DNA of 64,000 bases from contig WHVD01000088.1 of NCBI GenBank assembly GCA_015178975.1, forward strand, positions 62,001 through 126,000, written 5' to 3'. A program made the translations under genes and the position numbers. The notes beneath the pieces are model-generated. The model worked only from the letters and a program-made list of their open reading frames with translations, made no database searches and had not been told where the DNA came from. Shown here one piece after another: positions 58,546 through 64,000 of this stretch (position 1 is its first letter; each line of letters starts with the position of its first letter). Source of the DNA: Hysterangium stoloniferum (taxonomy: Eukaryota > Basidiomycota > Agaricomycetes > Hysterangiales > Hysterangiaceae).

Positions 58546-59338
58546 ATTGGTCTATTTCCTTCTTCCCATGTGTGGGCCTATTGTCACGGAGGATAGGAAT
58601 AATGATAATATGAGAAGGATGGGTAGCGATAATATGTATGGGTTGTGAGAATATAGAAAACATAGATGGGGATAAATATGGAAGAAAAGGGGTATAAGGA
58701 TTGTCCTGAAAACATGACGTAATTGAAATGCCTCAGATCATGATGTCCGTGTAAATGAAATCGGTGTCCTAACTAGGTCCGATTTAATAAACAACAGAGG
58801 GTGGGCTTCCAGGCAAATGAACATTGGCAGGAAAGAGAACCTGGCCTAATTAATTTTTCATGTGGCTTCATCATAAGCGTTTAGATAGATAGACAAGGCG
58901 CTCTCATTAATGTTTGCATGAACACGAAGTACAAAGTCCCTTGTTGATATGTACGGAAATCTTCAGATAAAGCGACCTAACCAGTTTTGTACATACTTGA
59001 CAGCCTTGTCTTTTTCAGTTATTGATTATAATTAATGTATTATTTTCTGTATTTACAGTTGTCATAACGCTATGTTACAACGCTTGGGGTTTGAATCTCA
59101 TCTCGGCTAAAAGTACTTTGTGGATGCGGGGCAGTTAGTAGACCAGTGTTATTTCAAAGCAGTGTCCCAGAAAAAGCCTGATGAACGTTCTCAGTCCATT
59201 CTTGGGACACGCCTCTTGTCTATATCTCACCTTCCTTATGTCTGACCACGAGGTAGTACCTAGCTACCCTGTCGAAGAGCTACCCCATTGATCTCGCCTG
59301 CTGCCTGTTAGAGAACATAAGCAATGTAGAAAATGAAT
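58546..59338. other. Start of segment Y3
   Basis: 58,588-58,865 matches 41,575-41,830; further parts match sequence near 53,440. No gene supported. Confidence 0.45.
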
Positions 59339-59410
59339 AGCCAGACTGGGGATTGAACCCAGGATCTCTCGATTACATAACGAAGGTGTTAACCACTACA
59401 CCATCTGACC
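59339..59410 (-). tRNA. tRNA-Thr(TGT)-like locus 2
   Basis: 72-nt cloverleaf on the minus strand, close to the locus at 54,254: acceptor GGTCAGA/TCTGGCT (G-T at the first pair), D stem GTGT/ACAC, T arm CTGGG-TTCAATC-CCCAG, A and B boxes present. The anticodon stem TTCGT/TCGAG has a T-T mismatch next to the loop; the loop is again TATGTAA with A33. The 3' flank AATTCATTTTCTAC-like sequence is shared with locus 1, the other flank is not. More likely a tRNA pseudogene or tRNA-derived retroposon than a working tRNA. Confidence 0.55.
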
Positions 59411-59574
59411 TTGGGTAGGTTTGGTCTTACACTGTACTTAGGGATATAACCCTAAGCGCCATTCCTATTAGATCATATACACACTGAACTCAGAGCTGTA
59501 CACCATATGGTCCCAGTTGGAACAATGGTTGGTATTATATAATCTAACACTGCCCTGGAATCTCAACGGATCGC

Positions 59575-60112
59575 AGTACTTGAAAGTCATTTTCAGGATA
59601 TACTCCAGAGACAATGGGCATGTAACAGAGAGGATCACGGGCTCTGGTATCACAGACCAGGTCGTGACGAGCATGTACCGATCAACACCAAGCGCTTGAT
59701 TCGTGGGTTCAGCAACTGGTGTGTTAATCTTTTGTTTCAAGTATCGACTCCAAGGTGTCGGACTTTTTTCATTTAGTGCCGTGGTTTTCCAACTTGCCTA
59801 GAGCCACCGCAAGGCTTACTGGATTCATCAGGAAGTGAGCAAGGCATGACCGACATTGAGAGAGACGCTGTTGCTGCCTGGAAGAATCCCGTTATTCGCA
59901 ATCCACCGGAAGTCGAAGTCGGCCCCGGTTACTTTTATGGTCTGGCATTAGAGCGGATCGGGACGACGCTTCTCTACGGCGCCAAGATATCCATTTTGCT
60001 TTGGAAGTGCTTGCTATACACGCGACGTGTGGCAGAGTACCAAAGAGTTGCCCGAACGCTCGTGTTCACTCGCGATGAAATGACGAGGACTAGATTACTT
60101 AAAAACAGCTAA
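59575..60112 (+). pseudogene. Hypothetical gene Y, copy 3
   Basis: Exon 2 (59,777-60,112) is open throughout: CRGFPTCLEPPQGLLDSSG, DIERDAVAAWKNPVIRNPPE, VGPGYFYGLALERIGTTLLY, then LLKNS and stop. Exon 1 (from about 59,575) reads VLESHFQDILQRQ, but one base is missing near 59,690 relative to copy 1, breaking the junction. Best preserved of the three, still not clearly intact. Family unknown. Confidence 0.45.
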
Positions 60113-60202
60113 CTGTGCTGCAATTGAGCAGAATCGTTAAACAAGGGTGGATCTCTTGAGGCATGTTCGCTTCTGTTAAAAGCCATTCATTGCATTCTGA
60201 AA

Positions 60203-60440
60203 TCATTTTAATGAAGACCATCTTACCCGCGTAAAATCCGAGGTCGGGGGGAGTGGCTTCTCATTAATACGTATAACGCCTGTAGATACCGGATTGGCAC
60301 TAGCGAAGAAGCGACGAGTGGCAGAATCATAGTACAGATGGCAGATGTAATCAATTTCTTGGCATTTCTGGAGAATGAGCCGGCTAAAATGGTTCCTATG
60401 CTCTACACTGCCCTGGTCGGGTCGCAACTTCGTCGGGACT
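60203..60440 (-). CDS. Hypothetical gene Z, copy 3 (exon)
   Basis: HRNHFSRLILQKCQEIDYIC, HLYYDSATRRFFASANP, VIRINEKPLPPTSDFTRVRW then stop at 60,203. Same length and ending as copy 1. It overlaps an open plus-strand frame, which I judge a shadow because protein words are kept only on the minus strand. Family unknown. Confidence 0.42.
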
Positions 60441-61017
60441 CCTATGCTGTCGCCTCAATATTCATATCACACCTTGGTGAATACCTCTGTCGCCCGTCGG
60501 CTGCCACCCTCACCACTTTACCAGATTGTATTATTACTCACTATTTCTCCTTCATTATTAAGGAGGTGCATGATGTTAGAGTATGATATTACAGCTCTTA
60601 CATAGTCTATGATGTTCCCTGTATTTTTCTGATATTTGTAGTATTTTTCTCAGCACTGTAGATGCAGTATTGAGTGAGTTACCTAGTAAGGTAACTGATG
60701 TGTAGGTGCTTAGGTAAGCACCCTGTAGCATACTCCGCTGTGGGTGTGGGAAAGTCTCCTTAGTGTTTACTTTCCTCACACTCACAGGGTGTTTGTCAAG
60801 AGTTATTCAACTGTTTCAATACATGAGGCACAGCGCCTGTCACATGAGGACCTCAATGTGATTAAAAACTGTTTCAAAGTCTGGATGACGTCGTAAGTTT
60901 TACCGTTGCTGCTTTTTGGAGAATGGCCAAAATGAGAAATATGCAGATACGATTGAAACCAACCTGGACACATAAAAATGATTTGCCCGCAACTAGCGAT
61001 TTTCTCATCCTGTTTCA
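60441..61017. other. Intergenic with nested palindromes
   Basis: No gene. Palindromes: GTTACC/GGTAAC at 60,679-60,696; GGTGCTTA-GG-TAAGCACC at 60,705-60,722; and CTGTGGGTGTGGGAAAG, complementary to CTTTCCTCACACTCACAG, within about 60,738-60,790. Absent from the other segments. Confidence 0.55.
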
Positions 61018-61826
61018 CACAGGATCCTTGGCTCCACAGCATTTATGGAACTCTATTGGATATCGCGCTTGACGTTTTACAGACCAAGATTGATTCATTT
61101 TCGTGTGCCGACTCTTCTCGCTACCTCAGTTATATAAACATCATAGATGAACTCAATGGGTTATTTAAGGATGGCTCATTGCTGGCAGAAAACATTGATC
61201 GGATTAATACCATTGTTTCCATTGGGGTTAAAATGCTGCAGTGAGTCCACAGTTACACCATGCGGACCTGTCATCTCAAAATGATTCGGCTATCAGAATA
61301 CTCATTCGGTGCCTGAAATCAGACACATTAGTGTTTGGTGGTGCCTCGGAGCTAATAAGGGGCTCATTGTCATTAATTTCACAATCGCCAGAACCCGAAA
61401 GTGTGTGCGCGGCAGTGCGAGCGGATCGCCTAATTTGTGTCCTCCACGGCTTCCTGGCCTTTTCTGAGAGAGTTGTCTATATGCCCAAGGAGGAGAGTTT
61501 GGCGAGGAACTTGAATGTTTTGATGGACAAAGTCCATCCACTCCTCTGTCTGCTTGCAACTCGATTTGTTGGGGTCTCACCAAGTTCTAACACAAACTAC
61601 TTATCCCTCTTGGAGAAACACGGACGGGTGTATGACTAGACTGTTCCATACGACCAATGTATTACCTCATTATTTAAATGATTCCACCTATGTCAAGATT
61701 CTTCGAAGAGTAGCGCAAAGTATCATATCCGAAGGATGGTTTTCTCATTCTTTAAGGGCTCAAACGATGGTTGAAGATTGCAACCCCTATGACTTGGAAC
61801 TTTGCCTTATCACACTTGTTCTTTAA
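61018..61826 (+). CDS. Hypothetical gene W, copy 3
   Basis: Best copy. After a CACACAG acceptor (near 61,021) the exon reads DPWLHSIYGTLLDIALDVLQ, FKDGSLLAENIDRINTIVSI and GVKMLQ; the next part reads SSQNDSAIRILIRCLKSD, SLSLISQSPEPESVCAAVRA, LHGFLAFSERVVYMPKEES and VHPLLCLLATRFVGVSPSSN, with a possible last exon STYVKILRRVAQSIISEGWF to about 61,826. The join near 61,240 is unclear (small intron or frameshift). Leu/Ile-rich and helical in character; no known domain. Confidence 0.42.
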
Positions 61827-64000
61827 CAGCAATCACCCTTAGACAAACGACCGTTCCGTTTCGGAATAAACCTTTCAAATTCATTAAGGATCGTATACCA
61901 ATCTATATTTAAGGGTGAGTCCATACAGGCAGAATAATGTCAGCCCAAGCCCATGATGATTCTTTTGCCTTAGACAGTATGTATGCAAACATTGAATATT
62001 GCTATTAAATCAGCTGAGACTAATTCATTATTGTACTACTACTCTGCTGAAACAAAAAGCCAAGGCATGTGAGCAAGTAAATAACAGGATTAACCATTCT
62101 GGAGTATACATATAGCTCAAGTTGATATGGGAACAGGTACCAAAACACAATATCAAGTGAACATATGCATGTCAAAACATAATCAGGAACAAACTGGGTC
62201 ACAGCTTAGTAAGTGTCTAGAGAATATGGGAAGTCCATATGAGGTCCAGGTCAGAAGCCACCCTTATAGCAAGAAAGGGCTATTACTGGGAGGATCTGGG
62301 GCCCAGGTCCTAACAACACAATACAATGAGACTAAGATGATAAAACAACAAGAACAATAAACCCCAATGAGAATGGATCTTGGATACTAAGAAGTCAGCT
62401 GAGATATATTGATTGGGTATACAGTAACATTATAGCTGAGAATATGGTCAGTATGGTCCTAACAATATTCATTCTCTTAGGTGGTATTTTTTTTTTGCAT
62501 TATTATAGCTTTCTCTTTGATTGTGTCGTGTAACAGGTAAAGTTGATATCAATTCCTCAAGCCATCAATTAAACTGTCATGCTACAGTCCATTTTACCAC
62601 CCTCAATACAATCTGGGTTCAATCAGTCTACCTTTCATTCTCTAATCTTGCAGATACAATTGCTATGATGCATGTATTCAACATATGAACATTACTGCTT
62701 CACCCCCATTGACCTTACTTGCTTTCTAAACTATTGATGTTTGATACATATATGTAGTTAGGATAGCTATTTGTGAATGAACAGTCAATACTCAAGATGT
62801 ATATCTTTTCTTAGCTAAATTAGTTTAAGACAATTGTCACTGTGCATGTGCAGTTATTGCATAGCAGCCATGATTTTTATAGATAGTAATGTGCAGTTGC
62901 ACAGCATCATTTTATGTATATAAACAGCAGAGCTGAATTATGAAATATAAGCCTTTTGAACCATCTTAAACTACACAGTATCATCCCATTTGCATTCATG
63001 CATCTTATTCACATGTTTCCAGGTTTATGAGATCTTACCTTTCTCAAGTTAGTGAGAATTCTCCTTGTCATTAATGTGACTTACCTTAATTCACTCCCTT
63101 TCCCATATTCTATTCTACCATTAAATACTCACAAATAAAAACCCTAAATTAATAGACTACTGACACACTCAGCCCTTTCTTATATCATAGTTGTTGTCTT
63201 TAAGTCACTGCTAATACTTGAGGATTCTCAACAAAAGCAATACATCACAGGTTGGGGTGGGGGTGGATCAAGTCTATCAAGTGAGAACTGTGCATCCATA
63301 GCCCTAGTTTGTTGTAGCCTAGTGCCTGTTAGATATTATTTTCAGACCTCCTACAAGTGATCTCCATTGTACCTCAGTCTGCTCCTGTCTGAATTTGGAC
63401 AACACAATCTTGTAAAGGTGCAGCACATAAGCTGAAGCCATGTCCTTTCCCAGAATATCTGCAGGTTTCTCCAGAGACCAACCCATAAGCCCCAAGCTTA
63501 ACACTTTCATGATTCCTTTTGCTCTATCTATGATTCTTTATTTCACTTGTGACTTTTTTGCTCCAGTTTAGTTTTTCACCTTGCCCTTTATTAGTACAAA
63601 AGATATATCCTGTATATCACTTCTCTTCAGTTTGAATATTGACTTAGAGTCCCGTTTACAGTACTTCTTCACATACATAGTGTGGGTGGCTTAACTCTGA
63701 ACTCCATAAAGTACAAGATTTACCGAGAACTTTCCAGGTACTAGTCTGAGGACTTTCCAGGAAATACTCTGGGAGCTTTCAGAATATTGCCAGGTACAGG
63801 AAGGACTTGGCTTCACCATATGCTACACCCTTGTACAACTGTTTGTTTGTCCTCCCACCAAGTTGAAAAATACTTAGCACATTTATGGAACTGAGAACAA
63901 GTGTGAGGGTGAATCTGAGGGATCAGAGAACAAGCAGAGGTCAAGGATGTCTGGAAGGATATCAAGCAGGGGATGACAGACAAGGTGAGAAGAATTGCAG
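61827..64000. other. AT-rich region, no gene recognised
   Basis: 61,845-61,935 still matches the segment end near 42,931-43,020. Beyond that the sequence is AT-rich and differs from the rest. TATATAAA at 62,917-62,924 is a good TATA box, and TG...CA limits at 62,753 and 63,013 would fit a small solo LTR, but no target duplication is visible. One minus-strand frame at 63,319-63,510 has no recognisable features. Confidence 0.4.

Noticed and set aside
62753-63013. Solo LTR with TATATAAA and TG...CA ends
   Set aside because: Flanks (ATATA and TGTTT) are not duplicated and no second copy is seen in the window; kept only as a note on the TATA box.

Overview
The window looks like nuclear DNA of a mushroom-forming basidiomycete (Agaricomycetes). 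The basis is gene style: many short introns (about 45-100 bp) with GTRNGY donors, CTAAC-type branch sites and YAG acceptors; two gene families typical of these fungi (chitin-binding CBM19-like secreted proteins and DUF6533 multi-pass membrane proteins); a ZZ-finger/EF-hand-like protein; and a Ty1/copia relic. No species is assigned. Short bare ORFs are misleading here, because real proteins are spread over many small exons; models below were built by joining exons by eye.

Region 1 (1-about 38,000) is a degenerate tandem array of one segment of about 6.4 kb. A complete unit carries, all on the minus strand, a DUF6533 membrane-protein gene, a two-domain CBM19-like gene and a remnant of a third gene, here called P. 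Units run roughly 1-6289, 6290-12104, 17420-22789, 22790-27299, 27300-33774 and 33775-37960, with a seventh DUF6533 fragment at 40,750-41,400. Copies differ by deletions, partial internal duplications and small insertions. All four recognisable CBM19 copies carry disabling lesions, mostly different ones. The DUF6533 copies are better preserved. A single-copy zinc-finger gene (12,320-16,977) interrupts the array at a unit edge.

Region 2 (about 38-62 kb) is a mosaic. A second segment, with hypothetical genes named Y, Z, W and V here, occurs three times (41.5-44.9, 53.5-56.7 and 58.5-61.9 kb) in varied states of decay. Between the copies are an inverted duplication (45.1/46.1 kb), an acidic protein with a 42-bp minisatellite and a 314-bp duplicated module (47-48 kb), a proline-iminopeptidase pseudogene (51.6-52.0 kb), two tRNA-Thr-like loci (one apparently retroposed) and a broken copia element (56.9-58.5 kb). 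Region 3 (about 62-64 kb) is AT-rich with no recognisable gene.

Taken together this is a repeat-rich, rapidly rearranging subtelomere-like or accessory region: two segmental families amplified and decaying, punctuated by small mobile elements. No CRISPR array, rRNA or intact transposase was seen. Frequent single-base indels could partly be assembly error, so pseudogene calls resting only on homopolymer changes are less secure than those resting on larger deletions, lost splice sites or stops.
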